Positions 43,301-56,246 are shown, numbered from the stretch's first letter. The stretch is DNA of 64,000 nucleotides from Aquila chrysaetos chrysaetos (GCF_900496995.4 NC_044012.1:23660759-23724758), one strand, 5' to 3'. Numbers and translations are program-made. Notes: generated by a model not told the origin, from the letters alone.

Positions 43301-46300
43301 CAACCCTGGGGGTGTCCCCAGCCTGGCAAGCAACAAGTACCCATCCTGCCTGGCCCCAGCCCAGCACCTCTGCAGCTTTGGTTCAGAGCTAGGGAAACTG
43401 AGGCACAGAGCAGCCATCTCCCAAATCACACCCCGTTCCCGACCCATCAGGCCCAGGGAAGCCGACCAAAAGGCATCTCTGTATTTCTGAGACACTGTTC
43501 ACTCTGAAGCAGAATGATGACTGCTTACAGCTCAGCATTAGCTTCTGATTTTAATGGCAAAAACACGAATCAAAGGTGCTTCCTACGCTCTCCCAGGCCT
43601 TGTGGCTACCAAAGCCACTACCCAGTCTCAGCTCTCCCCACTTTGCTCCCCACAACTCAGTCCAGCAGAGCCATCCCTGCCCCAGCAGGAATCAGCAGCA
43701 AACCCTCCATGGTGGCCAGGAGAGGAGCTCGGGGCTCCCATCCCAGGCCAGGCAGCCCCGATCATCCTGCTTTCCCCCTCCTTGAGGTGGGCTCAGACCC
43801 CCAACTGGCACAGCACTCACTCACAAACCTCCAGCCCCCATAGTGCAATGGGATTGGGGTCGCCCCCGCATGTCCCTTTGCCTCCCCAGCCGCTCGTGCT
43901 ACCTCCAGCCCTGGTGTAGTCCCTGGCCAGTGGTGCCAAGGGGCAAGCAAGGCAAGCTGCATCCCCGAAGGCGCAGAAGCCCCGTACGCACGTGCCATCA
44001 TCATACAGAGCAGATGGGCCACCACCACTCCTCCCCCGGCCCAGCCTGCCCCAGGAAACGGGATGAGTCTGGAGATGGCCACCACCGGGATGCCGCCTCC
44101 ATCACCAGGCTGCAGGGGACAGGGAGTGCTGAGTGCCGGGGCAGGAGGTGCTCCAGCACCCCCCAAAAAAAAAATAATCTCAGTTTAATCCGTCAGCAAC
44201 TCCAGCTGCCCCAAATGCATGCCTCCACGTGGGGGGGCAGGGGAAGCTCGGCTCTGAAAGCAGGGCACGGGGGCTGCTGCGTAATGCCTTGAAAACCCTG
44301 GATCACCAGGAAAAACCACCCCTGCAGAGGGAGCAAGCTGCAGTGGGCCCACCAGCCCCATGTGCAAGCTCCTGGGGAGCGGCAGTGGCTCCTGGACAGG
44401 CACGGTGTTAAATCGACTTGCTGCCCCTGCAGCAGGATCAGCAGTGGAAGCGGCACAGGCCCAAATCCTGCACCCCTCAGGGTGCAGCCTGGCCCAGGTC
44501 CCACCCGAGAAGACGGTGCTGCCTGAAAGAAGAAAGCAACACAGGGACAGTTTCAAGTGGACTTTTGCAAGCTCAGGCTTGTGAAATCCTGTAGCGAGGG
44601 GTTAAAAAAAAGTGGCATCTGCTGATGGCTAAACCTCCACGGACACTCTGAAGACACCTCATCTTTGAGCCAGACCTGCCCACAAAGGCCTTCGACTTAT
44701 TTCTGCAAGCTAATACCCAGGAGGAACCCTGGGGAGGGAGGTTGTGCTCCTTACCTGGGTGATGCTGCCAGCATTCCTGGCACATTTGCTGAAGAACTAC
44801 TTTCCATCCACTTCTGCTGTCCTTTCATTTGCATCCCTAGCTTTTATGTTCATGGGACAAGGCAGGAGGGATTGCTGATGATACCTGCATGGAAAATAGC
44901 TACCAAGTAGGTAAGGTCTTCAGGAAAAGCAACCTGACCTTAAGGGGCTCTTAGTAAGTTACTGAGAGGATGCTGCTCCTACCAGCCACTCCTGGTCCTT
45001 TTCCCCAGCCAGAGCCTGGGGCTCCAGCATGTGCAAAAATTACATGGCTTTGCTGTGATTTAGGGAAATCAAAGATGAGAAAGTAAAAGCCCATGCAAAG
45101 CACCAGTGGTGCCAATGCAGTTTGCTTGCCTGGCCTGAGGATATGGAATATTTCCTCAAACCACAAAGTTCAAACACAGGCACAGCTTAGCATCGGCTGC
45201 GGTTTAAGTTTTCATCTTCCCATGGAAATAATCCAGCTGGGAATAAGAAATTACAGCAGCTGGGAAAGGTATCACCCTTCTGCCTCTGGGTACGATCCTG
45301 CTCGGTGGCACTAACGCCCTTCCAGGGCTCAGCACAGCTGCCATGGAGGGACCAGTGACCCAGTACCAGTGTCAGCAAAGGGGAAGGGGGTCCTGCCCCT
45401 TCCCCAAGATGTGGACATCCCTCCTCCTGAGCACCTCTCCACCGTAATTCAAGGAGCTCGGAATGGAGCAGCCAGCCAAGAAGGGCTGCCAAGATGTCTC
45501 CCAGCTGCGGGATCCTGGGTGAGTGCTGTCCCCACTCTTACCTCAGTTTCCCATCCCATCCCCTTCCCAAACCTTCAGCCAGAAGCATTTTTTCAGTGAT
45601 CTGGAGACAAAACACACATCTCACCTGGCCTGGGTGTGGGATGGAGCAAGTCGGGTCATCTGCAGGTAGCAGGCTCCTCTCTTGCTATGACAGAATTGGG
45701 GGGATGCAAACAAAACCTCTGGGAAAGCTGAAACAGTCATGCGTGGGGCTGAGGTCCTCAGAGCACAACATGATCAGCTTCTGCCTCCTAAACAGATGCT
45801 CCTTTCTGGCAGGCAGAGAATCCTGCCTGCTTCTGCCCTGAAGCCCCAGCAGCAAGCTTTGCCCCAGGAAGGGAGCAGTCCACCTCTAGCAAAGGGCAAA
45901 ACCACATTGCAGACTCTGCCTGCTTCTGCTTTCAGCCCCTGGGAGCCTGCCTGTACCCTGCGTCTCGACTTTCGGTTACCAGGCAGATGAACCATCATTT
46001 CTCCATCAAAAAAGTTCAGGGGAAAGAAAGAAAACATGAAAAAAAGAAAATACCAAGCAGAGCCAGACAGAGCACAAAGACAGACAGGGGAAGCAGTGCC
46101 CGGCACATGGCCTCCACTCCAGAAATCTTACACACCCACAGGAAGGTATAAATAACTATAAATTTATTAGTAAAGCAAAACCATTTGACACTCACACAGA
46201 AGAGCAGGATGTGTTAATACAATATATATACACACATACATGGAGTATCATCTTAGAAACACACGGACAGCAGTGTTAAAGGCACTGCAAGCCACACAAA

Positions 46301-49300
46301 CCTCATCATCCTTGGCCGCAACTTCCCACGGCCCTGGGAACTCTGGCAGAGGCACAAGCACAGGTTAGGAGGAGCCCGAGAACCTCACTGGCCATGAAAT
46401 CCCTCGGATCCACAGCTCGGAGACAGATGGAGACAAGGCCATGGTCCAGTTCCCACCTGCGGTCCTGCTCTCCCTGCCGAGCATCCCAGACACGCTGTGA
46501 GAGCAGCATCTTCATGTCCAGAAAGCGGCGGAGGCGGCTGCCGGGAGATGCTGCAGAGGAAGCCTGGCAGCTGGGGAGAAGTCGGGCTCACTGGGGCCCC
46601 GGGGGAAAACCGCTGGCCCCAAACCTTGCTGGCCTGCTGTTATTGCATCTCAGCATTACGCCTGCATGTACAGGAACCTTCCCGCAGGTGAACTCGCCAC
46701 CCAGTGGAGGAGGAGTCAAACCTTGAAGAACAATAAGGTTTTTTTGCTTATTATTAATAGCCAGGCTCCAGCTGCAGCCTGGACTTGATGGTAAATACCC
46801 AAGGGAAGTGCAGAAAGTGCTCTCCTCCCTCCTAACAGTGCAAGGCCAGGCTTGAGCACCCAGAGGTGGTCCCAAACCACTATCAGAGGACGCGTTCCCC
46901 CTTGCCCCCCACTCCAGCATGTCAGCGCCAAGGCCAGAGCGTGCACGTCTTCCCACCCAGATCGCAGGGATGGCATCTGCTCCCCGGAGAGCTGGCAGGG
47001 CTGCCTGGCCATACTCGTGGTCCCAGCGGTGTCCATGCCATGGCTAAATCAGCTCAGCTGCCTGCTTTATGCACACAGCCGCTCCGCAGGCATTCCCAGG
47101 GGAACTGAGCGGTCCAGCCCTACCCCAGCGCCATGACTTCTCCCCAGGAACGTCTGACAACCCTTCACTGACTTAACCCCCAGCCTTGGAGATGTGGCAA
47201 GGGGACCCACCATGGCAATGGCCGCTCTCACCCCAGTGCCCATTTCCTACAGCTCTGCTCTGGCTCCTGATTCTGGCTTTGACTCACTCACCAGAGCCAG
47301 CTGTACCAGGGACACAACCCAGCCAAGCCAAGCTGTCAGACCACCGGCATCGCCTGTACCCAGCGAGACAGACGGCCTCATGTGGGGGGGAAGGACCAGA
47401 AGCACCCACTGGATTCCAGCAAGATTCGGGTCCCAAACACCTGACCGCATCATCAGTGGTGTGGAATCACATGGATCCAGCCACAGCCTGGGAGAGGAGT
47501 TTGGGGTGGGGAGGGGGTGGGAAAAGAGGAAAAGACCTCACAAGCAAAATGGAAAAAGGGATGAAAACCAAACTGCTGCTTACAAATAAAGAATTGAACA
47601 AAGGACAAAGAAGCCTAGAAGGTCTTATAAAAGTATAAGCAGAATAGCTGTGGAAGGGAAGGGGCTGAGACAGAGCTAAAGGCATCCTGTAGGTAGGGTA
47701 AGCGGAAGCGAAGATTGGAAAAAAGCCCACGTAACAGACTACCTTCTTCCTGGATCCAGGAACCCAGAGGAACAGCAGCCCTAGAGAGCAGGATTTCTCT
47801 CCTGGACAACATCCATGCTGCCTTCGGCCAGCCTAACCCTCCCCGCCACCTCCCCAGCGGCATCCTATGCTCAAGCTGCCTGCCGAAGAGAAAAACCCTT
47901 CGGGAGGGACCATCCCCTATTCCAGCCCTACAGAGCATCCTCAGGCGGTCTGGCAACCAGGTCTTGGAAGACATGCAGGAGCACTTGCCATGGGGCTGAT
48001 GCAACACCAGCTCCAGCACAGCAACCCTCTTGGGTGCTGTGGGGTGGCGAATGATGCGAGAGGCCAAGCAGAGGCAGTATGAAGAAGCGTGAAAGTCTCT
48101 TGAAATCAATCTCAGAAGTGAAGTGCAATACGGGCACAGGTTTTACTCCCAAGAGCCTTTGGCCACAACTGCTCTTTGGTTTGAAAAAGAAACACCAGCA
48201 GTTAGCAGAGAGCCCTTTGCAGTGTGATGCCCAGTGGACATTGGCCCTCCAGGCCAGCCCCTGCCTGCCCACCCAGCACCGCACTTCCTGACACTCACGT
48301 GCCTCCTGCTATTTCCATCACCTCTTGCACCTCACGGTACAAAACATGACCCAAAGGCACAGCAACGGAGATCGACCTGCTCTCCCACCCCACCTGTACC
48401 CAACACAACTGCTTCTAACTAGACAATCTCCCTATAAAAATATACCCGAGGCTCTTGGCAGCCGCTCAGCCGCCCGCTCTGCACAAGCCTTCCACCCACC
48501 AGCACCGAGGTCTGGCAGCAGAAGCTATCACGGGCTTCTACTGGATTTGGGCTGTTGCAGGGCAGCAAACAAGACGAAGAGGCCGAGTCACCACAGGCAG
48601 TCCTACTTAATGATGTTCTAATGCTGTACCAAGATGTTTTTGAACCTGGAGGCACCTACTGACAGGTACGGGCTGATGACCTGGACCTGGGCTCATCCCT
48701 GCCAAGCTCCTCACAGCATCCCTCTCCACCAGGCACAGGGCCCCGAGTGCACAGCCCTGATGATGCTCTCTCTGCCCAGGGCACTTCTTGGCTGTTGCCA
48801 TGTCCTAAGTGGAGCCGGAGCTCCTCGCTGCGACACTGAGGGCTTTCCCAGCTGCTCAGCACAAGGGAAACACTCCCCAACACTCCCTATGCCCAGGGGA
48901 CAGGATCCAGCAGCTCCACAGCCAGCGCACGGTGTGGAGCTGTGTCTGGGGCCCACCACCATCCTCCTCTGCCCCAAGCACCTGAGGCTGTCCAGCCACC
49001 TGGTCCCCTGGGGAGGGAAAAGAGCCGGGCACAGCCATCCAGAGGCCACGCTAATGATTTCTGCAAACCCCTCCTCTAGCCAGCAGCTGCCCCAGAAAGA
49101 AATACAGCCACAAAAGCCCCTGGAGGCTCCAGCAGCCTCCATTTCATGCCCTCCTCTTACTAAAGATGAGCCTCTCTGCAAGCTCCCAGCTCTGGGCACT
49201 GATGCTGGCTGCCGGTGCCGTGCTCAAGCAGTCAGGGTGACTGCTAGACCCCTGGCTCAGTGGGACCTGCAGCAGCTGCTCCAGGCAAGAGCAGAGCTAA

Positions 49301-51654
49301 CCATGGCCTGAGGCAGGAACAGAGTGAGGGTTCAGGTGGGTGCTGCGCTGCCCAGCTGGCCCCGGTCCCATGCTCACAGCCTGCATCACCACCAAGCCCT
49401 TCTGTAAAGACAGGATTAGCCTTCCTTGGTTTGGACTCATTTTTTACTCCTACAGTAAAGCATACACTGAACTTACTACATACTAAACAGCAAAAACCAG
49501 CTATCTAGAACCAAAGAGCTCTTTAAAAATCCAAGTTATCACATCTTTTTTTTTTTTTTAAAAGATCCAGTATGACATCGAGTTAAACTATACAGTATTT
49601 TTTAATGAATATTAACAAACTGCTTTAAAAAAAGGCAAAAAAATAAAAAAGGAAAAAGAAACGCCGACAGAAAACTCGGTAGGAAGTTCTACATCTTTGA
49701 GGCAGCATGAAGTAAGATCCCTCTTCCTTGGGCAGCAGACAGCAAGGTCTGCTTTAATCTCCTTAAAGCTGCGCATGAAGAATACTCAGCCCCAGGGTCG
49801 GGTCTGTCACTGAACTGTCTCTGTCCCCAAAAACGCACTCCATTTCCCCTCACTGTGCTGGAAATGGAAACAAAAGCCTTTTTCCACCTTTCAGATGAGC
49901 ATCCCCTACTAGCAAAGCAGGCATAGCCCAACCCTCTGCAAGGTTAATCTATCTATACTTGCTGTGGACAACATTTATTAAACTTGTCTTAATCACCTGT
50001 GTAGCACACGGGCAACTTCCTGGCTGCTGTTCACTAATCACAGCTCATCACAACACTCCTACCTCATATGAGGGCCAGCCAAGATCACAGAAGAGCTGAG
50101 GCTGGCAGGGACCCCTGGAGATCATCTAGTCCAACCCCCTGTTCACGTAGGGTCAGCTACAGTCAGTTGTCCAGGACCACATCCAGTCAGGGCTTGAATA
50201 TCTCCACAGATGGATACGTAACATCTTAGTATCTCCAAAGATGGAGAGGGAAAGGCTGGTGGGCAACCTAGTAAGCACGCTTTCAACTTCCAAGGCATCT
50301 AACTGGCATGTAACGGGTCTCTCGGTCATGAGAAGCCAGCAAAATCCTGCAGAGGAAAACACCTGAGGCTGCATCGACCTTGCTAGGGGAAATTTATTTA
50401 AGTGATGTTTACAAGAACTGTGCAAAACCTGAAAAATACAGAAGAGGTAAAGAAAGAGTAAAGGGGTAAAACAAGACTCCTGCAAGAGGGGAAAAAAAAA
50501 TACACTCCCCCTTTACCCACTGCTAACCTTCCCCTCCCCGTGAAGCTGAGCCCACAGGCCAGGAAGGATTCTCCTGGCTTGCTCTGGTTCCCCCCAGCAA
50601 ATCAGACACCAAGCCCCTGGCACACGGTGCGGGTTACTGTCAGTAATGGTAACACCTCCAAAGTTGTACGTTAGTAGTAGTGTTGTCTCGCCCTTTAGTG
50701 TTCGAACTGCTGGGACGGCCCTTTGCCTGACCCCCCCTGGAGGTATGCTAACAGCCCAAGCGGTGCAAAGAGGGAAGGGGCCTGGAGGCAAGTCTTGGCA
50801 GGAGAGCTAGGTCCCTCAGGAAACAGCTCTTAAACGCCAGGCTCTCGGCAAGGAGTAGGGCACGGAGGCTCTCCTCGCCACACTCTTCGGTAGCGGCGCA
50901 GCGCTTGCTACTCTTCCCCATGCTGCTGGCAGGGACAGGGGGTGGGCAGGCTCGCTCAGAACCCTTGCAGAGTGTGACAGACAGCGACTGCAAAAGCAGC
51001 AATGTCAAAGTGCTTTTTGGAGCTGTGCAGCCCCATGGCTTTTCCCTTTCTACACTCTAGAAAGAGGGAGAGCAGGGGAGTTTGGGGCAGTCAATCAACG
51101 CTAACAATCTGAAATGGTCCTTTCAGCTGAGCTTGGACCAAGAAAGGTGGGAGATCCCAGCAGTGGAAACCTGCTACTTCCTCGCCGAGCAGCGCACCCC
51201 ACGAGAAGGGGGGCTGGCTCTGCCTTGCTCCCAAGCCCTCTCCAGGAGGAGGAGAGTTACCCAGCCCTCCCCACTGACCCCGCCAGGCAGGGCAGGGGAA
51301 GAAGGCTGCACGCGAAGGGCTGGTGCCCGCAGCAGACAGCTGAGCTCCCAGCACTGGAACTGCAGGTACAGCGCGAACTACAGTCCAGTGGATGCCAGGC
51401 AACTACAGGCATTGTTTCCTCTCCCCACTTCCCTCCTTTCCTCTCCACCCCTTCGAGCTTTTCACGTCGTCCGCTGGCCCTGCGATACAGGTGGCATATC
51501 AACCACAGAGCCCAGAGGAAAGTTTACCTGCCCGCCCACCATACCTCCCCTTTCCCCCAAACTCCCTGGAGGCTGTCTACAACCGAGGAGAGGGAAGGGG
51601 AGGCTGAGGCTCAAGAGCGTCACATGCAAGCTGAAAGCCGCCGAGGCGGGAGGC
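40323..51654. other. CNGB1-ZNF319 interval: no confident gene
   Basis: No reading frame here has family similarity or a convincing exon chain. The left part should include the CNGB1 5' leader and promoter. The right part should include the ZNF319 3'UTR; minus-strand AATAAA hexamers lie at 50393-50398, 49974-49979 and 46163-46168 and are candidate polyadenylation signals. In human this interval contains TEPP (SPMIP8) on the plus strand; I did not recognise it. Short A/T homopolymers occur near 44165 and 49546. Confidence 0.5.
50085..50235 (-). mobile_element. CR1 LINE fragment (reverse orientation)
   Basis: Plus-strand text such as AGATCACAGAAGAGCTGAGG, GGAGATCATCTAGTCCAACC and GGGCTTGAATATCTCCA matches the complement of an avian CR1 3' end. 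It is in the probable 3'UTR or flank of ZNF319. Confidence 0.85.
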
Positions 51655-53316
51655 TCACGGCAAGCAGGCAGCCACCTGGTAGGCGCCCTCGGCCGTGTGC
51701 TGGACGCTGTGCTCCTGCAGCAGGCCCAAGTCCAGGAACCGTTCCCCACACCACATGCACTTGTACTGCTGCTCCCGGGCATGCACACTGTGGTGCTTGT
51801 TGAGGTGCTCGCGCTGCTTGAAGGCCTTCTCGCAGGAGGGGCACTTGTAGGGCTTCTCGCCCGTGTGCACGCGCCGGTGGCGCTGCAGGTCCGAGGCGTA
51901 CTTGAACCGCTTTTCACAGTCGGGGCACTTGAGGGGCTTCTCGCGGGCCGGGTCGCAGCGGTGCTGCACGAACTCGGAGGAGGAGAAGAAACGTCTTTCG
52001 CAGAGCGTGCACTTGAGCGGCTTCTCGGCGCAGTGGGCCAGCTGGTGCTTCTGCAGAGCCGAGGCCCGCTTGTAGGACTTGTTGCACACCGCGCACTTGA
52101 AGGGCCGCTCTGCGTTCTGCACGCACTTGTGCCGCAGCAGCTCTGAGGATTGGTTGAAGCCTTTCTGGCACACGTTGCACTTGAAGAGGTTTTCTATGCC
52201 GTGCACGTGCTGGTGGTACACCAAGTGCGAGGGCTGCACGAAGCCCTTCTCGCACAGGTTGCACTTGAAGGGCTCCTCAGCTTTGTGCGTGCGGCGATGG
52301 CGCATGAGCGCATACTGCTGCTTGAAGCTCATCTGGCAGAGGTCACACTTGAAGGGCCGCTCCTCGCTGTGCGTGCGCTCGTGCTGCCGCAGGTCCGAGG
52401 GGCGCTTGAAGGCCTTCTGGCACTCGCCGCAGCGGAAGGGCCGTTCCCCGCTGGGCGTGCAGGGGTGCTGCAGCAGCTCCGATGACTCCTTGAAGTGCAG
52501 CTCGCAGACGTTGCACTTGAAGAGGTGCTCCCCTGAGTGCGCGTACATGTGGCGCACCAGGTGGGAGCGGTGCTTGAAGGTCTTCTCGCACACGGTGCAT
52601 TTGTAGGGCCGCTCCGAGCTGTGCGTCCGTTTGTGGTGCACCAGGTGGGATGACTGGCTGAAGCTCTTGTCGCACAGCGTGCACTTGTACGGCTTCTCAC
52701 CTGTGTGGATGCGCTCGTGCCGGGACAGCTCCGAGAGGTGCTTGAAGGTTTTCTGACAGATGGAGCAGCTGTAGGGCTTCTCCGAGGGGTCAAGAGGCTG
52801 CGAATGTTCTGCCTCGGGAGGCTTGTAGGTCTTTTCACAGATAGAGCACTTCATGGCGTTGCCATTGTGGACATTGTGGTGCTGCGCCAGCGAGGTCAGG
52901 AGGGAGAAGCCCATCTTGCAGACGCCGCACACAAAGGGCTTCTGCTCCACCTGGATGCACTGGTGTTCGAGGAGGTCGGTGGCCTGGTGGAAGATCTTCA
53001 GGCACTGGGTACACTGGAAAGAGCGGTCATGGCCTGGCAAGCACTGGTGCTCATGGGGGTTGGAGAGGTGAGCAAGGTCGTGGCCACACACACCGCATTT
53101 GTGGGACGGCTCTCCAGCCTGGATGGGGGCGTGCTGGTGGTGCTGCAGACCTGGGTCCGGCTGGAGCAGGATGCCGTAGACAGCACAGCCCAAGGGGTTG
53201 TCAGCAGTGCTGGGCGGGATGGAGTGCTCTGGGAGGGCGGCTGCCCCAGCGTGGTGCTGCTGCGGTGGCGGCGGCTGCTGTGGTTGCTGCTGTTGCTGCT
53301 GCCAGCTTTCTGACAT
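51655..53316 (-). CDS. ZNF319: ZNF319: multi-finger C2H2-type zinc-finger protein
   Basis: A single uninterrupted exon of 553 codons (human ZNF319 is about 580). The protein is nuclear and a presumed DNA-binding regulator; its targets are not known to me. The N-terminus is Gln/Pro-rich (residues about 6-20), with no KRAB, SCAN or BTB domain visible. About 17 finger-like modules follow: about eleven canonical C-x2-C-x12-H-x3-H with TGEKP-like linkers, five modules ending in H-x-C instead of H-x3-H, and one (CSICEKTYKPPEAEHSQP) lacking the second ligand pair. The start is MSESWQQQ. Just upstream on the gene strand is TTTTTTTTCCCAAG, a likely acceptor, so 5'UTR exons lie further right, probably in the CpG island shared with USB1. 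Identity is supported by synteny between CNGB1 and USB1 and by the intronless coding region. Confidence 0.88.
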   Translation of the reverse strand: MSESWQQQQQQPQQPPPPQQHHAGAAALPEHSIPPSTADNPLGCAVYGILLQPDPGLQHHQHAPIQAGEPSHKCGVCGHDLAHLSNPHEHQCLPGHDRSFQCTQCLKIFHQATDLLEHQCIQVEQKPFVCGVCKMGFSLLTSLAQHHNVHNGNAMKCSICEKTYKPPEAEHSQPLDPSEKPYSCSICQKTFKHLSELSRHERIHTGEKPYKCTLCDKSFSQSSHLVHHKRTHSSERPYKCTVCEKTFKHRSHLVRHMYAHSGEHLFKCNVCELHFKESSELLQHPCTPSGERPFRCGECQKAFKRPSDLRQHERTHSEERPFKCDLCQMSFKQQYALMRHRRTHKAEEPFKCNLCEKGFVQPSHLVYHQHVHGIENLFKCNVCQKGFNQSSELLRHKCVQNAERPFKCAVCNKSYKRASALQKHQLAHCAEKPLKCTLCERRFFSSSEFVQHRCDPAREKPLKCPDCEKRFKYASDLQRHRRVHTGEKPYKCPSCEKAFKQREHLNKHHSVHAREQQYKCMWCGERFLDLGLLQEHSVQHTAEGAYQVAACLP

Positions 53317-53317
53317 G

Positions 53318-55349
53318 CTTGGGAAAAAAAACCGGGATTTTAGCAGTGACAGCTTCAGCTTCTCAGTTGAAAGGGTTCAAGTAAAAACAAAAATCAAAAG
53401 TATCCAAGTTCCTGATTCCCCGTAGCTGATCCCCTGAAGTCGAGGACAGAAAATCCAGCCCACAGCCAGGATCTTGGGAAGCAAAGAGGTGACTGGGACT
53501 CCAGAGACTCCTCCTTAGATCAGCACAAGTTCTTTGTGGACTGATTTGGTTTGGCTTTTTCTATTTTGGACAAAAGAACAGGAGGCAGAAGCAAGTGCCT
53601 TGAAGACAAGAGGAGGCCCTTCTCCGTGATGGCTGCAATGTGCTCGCATTTGGGAAGGGCGAGGGAAGCAGCCCAGGGAGCAGGTTGCTCTGCAAGGAAG
53701 AAGACAGCTCATGTCAGGTCTCGGAGGAAAGAAGGGCAAGTCTCTAGTCAACCTCCCCCCACAGCTCACTTTGAAAACTCTCCTGCGTCCCTGCAAAGCT
53801 ACCAGGAAGCCAGCGTGGGGGAGCTAATCAGAACCGGAGCCCCCCTTGCTGTTGCACGAAGGGCCTGGGACAAGGTATGCTCAGGCCGGAAAGTGTCGGG
53901 CTCTGCTCAGCCACAGTCAGGCACGTGTTTGAGTGGCACACTCTCATGAGAGGCAACACAACTGCCCAGGTCCCAACCAGCTCAGCCATTACCCCGTACG
54001 CTGTCAGTCGCTGGATCTCTCAGCCCCACTGGGGGCACTGGCTGAGAACATCGGGGTCTCTGCATGAGCCGAGGTACACCAAATGCTGTGCAGTCAAGAA
54101 GCTACTGGGTTAGATTTTACAGATATCAAGGCAAATCCCAACCTGATCCCACCCCAGCTGAAACACCCCTGTGAAGCAGTTCTGCTCCTCCTGCCACTCG
54201 GGTATCGGGCGCGTTACCCAAGGGATGTACGTTAAGAGATCTCCCCCTCTCCGGGCAGCACTTGTAGACTAGAAAGAGCCAGAGAGCTCAGGAGAAGGTT
54301 TGCCCTCAACGTTATCCTATCCAGAGACAAAACACAGAACCCACCGGTATCGTGCACAGCACTCTCTGTGAAGATAAAAGAAGTGTTAAAGCAATGGCTC
54401 AGCTGAACCTCCTACCAAACCATGGAAAAAAAGTACACTGGAGCCAAACAATGCACACCGGAGGTGCTGCCTGGCCTTGCTATAGGGCATCACAGATGTT
54501 TTGCTCACTGAAAGGTTCCAGTCTTTCTAGAGATGTCCAGTAAAACCTGCTATCAACTTAGAGAAGAATAAAACCCACCAGTGAGCAGCAGATAGCAGCA
54601 ATGCCAACACACCTCGAGACAGGAAGTGTCCAGGCCTTCGCAAGAAGCAGCAGCTAGCACTCCTGGGCCAGGAACCCCAGCCCCACAAGAGCACACCCGT
54701 TTCTGCATCAAACCGCCTGCTCTCACCCAGGGCAAGTAAAACCTTGGTCTTCCAGGAAGGTGTTTGTTGTATTTAAAACTAAGCAATAAGGAGCATCAGA
54801 GGAACCCACTCCCCAGCGTCCCCAGCTCCTCCAGCACTCAGCTGAGACCAGATTGTGCCCCACAGCTTGGGGACCACCGGACTGCACTTCTGCCTACAGG
54901 GACGCTGCGTTACTTTGTCCACCGGCACAATTTGGGACAGTAAAACACCCAAAGGCCCCCACCGCAGCCCTGCTGGTACGCAGGATCTCCTCTTTCTCCT
55001 ACATAGCTCACCTTGACCGTCCACACGAAGGGAGGGCTCGCAGTTACGATACCTAGCACCCGAGCTCCACAGGATACAAAACTTCAGCACAGCCCAGCCG
55101 CCACCCCAGGCAACGTTTACCGTGGCAGGAGCAACCCAACGGCGAGGGCTTCCCAGACCATCCGGCCTAATGGGGAGGGGAAACTCACGTCCCCCCAGCA
55201 GGGAAGAATAAGAAATACCAACCTTGGCTTACCGAGGGCTCTGCACGGGTACCCGAGTCGGCGCCAGCTCCGAGCCTAACTCATCCCTCCGTGGGAGGTG
55301 GGAAGCGACAACCATTTAAGGAGAGAAGACGGGAAAGCAGAGGTACTTT
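53318..55349. other. ZNF319 5' intron / 5' flank
   Basis: No coding feature recognised. The stretch probably is the 5'UTR intron of ZNF319, between the acceptor before the coding exon and a noncoding first exon in or near the CpG island. Its open frames are short and without similarity. Confidence 0.5.
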
Positions 55350-55841
55350 CAAACTGGAGAAGCGGCCCGCGGCACGGCCCGCTCCGGCATGGTCCGGTCC
55401 GACTCCCGACTCGCCGCCGTCCGGGCCTCCCACAGCCGGGCCGAGGCCGCCTCAGGGAGAGGCGCGGCGGGGCCGCGGGGCGCGGGGGCGGCCGGGGAGC
55501 TCGCAGGCCAGCCGCCGCCGCCGCAGCCCGCGGCGAGGCCCGTCCCGCCGCTCGCCTCTCCCCATGGGACGGGCTCCTCCGGCCCCGCCGGCCTGCGGAC
55601 AAACGCGGTGACGGCGGCCCGAGGCCTTCGCCGCCGCCGCGCCGGGAGGCCCCGCGGTGGAGTGGGGGGTCCCTGCCCGGCCGGGGCCGCCCCCGCCCCG
55701 GCGAGGCCCACACAAAGGGCGGCGGCGGCGGCCGGGCCCCTCACCTGCGGCGGGAGGCCCCTGTCAGCCCGCTCGCCGCCGGCGGGACCGCGGCCTGCGC
55801 GCTCCACCCGAGCCCCGCGCTGGCGTGGCGGGGGGAGCCGG

Positions 55842-55889
55842 GAGGAAGAGAAGGAAGGAAGGAAAGGGAAGGGAAGGGAAGGAAGGGGG
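55842..55889. repeat. GGAA/GGGAA microsatellite in CpG island
   Basis: A run of roughly eight to nine GGAA units, partly spaced as GGGAA, lies about 0.27 kb upstream of the USB1 start. GGAA is the ETS-family core, so it could be regulatory. Confidence 0.75.
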
Positions 55890-56151
55890 CGCCGGTGCCG
55901 GAGGCGGGAGGACAGGCGGGCGGGCGGCGGCCGCGGGGTGCGGGCGGGCGGGAGGGAGCGGAGCGGGCCGGGCCGGCCGCGGCGGCGGCGGAGGAGGAGG
56001 GGCGGGGCGGGCCGCGGCGGCTGCCCCCTGCCGGGCCGCGCCGACAACAGCGCCCCCGCCGCCGCCCGCCGACACCGGCACCGGCACCGCCGCGGGGGGG
56101 GGGGCCTGGGGCCGCCAGCAGCGTCCCGGAAGGGCCCGGCGGGCGCCGGCC

Positions 56152-56246
56152 ATGAGGGCCGCGCTGGTGGGGTACAGCAGCTCGGAGGAGGAGGAGGAAG
56201 AAGGGGGGCGCCGGGGCGGCGGCGCGCAGGGGCCCCCCCGGGCCAG
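56152..56246 (+). CDS. USB1: USB1 exon 1
   Basis: The ATG at 56152 opens [19 protein letters not shown]. The exon ends in phase 2 at AG|GTGGGT. This donor, not the later GTGAGG at 56321, gives the phase needed by exon 2. Confidence 0.85.

Noticed and set aside
48634-49311. 225-codon plus-strand frame
   Set aside because: No similarity, no splice context, in the probable ZNF319 3'UTR on the opposite strand.
51082-52146. 354-codon plus-strand open frame, with others across 52,079-53,313
   Set aside because: They are antisense to the ZNF319 finger array; the repeated finger codons create open frames on the other strand. They have no similarity or start context of their own.
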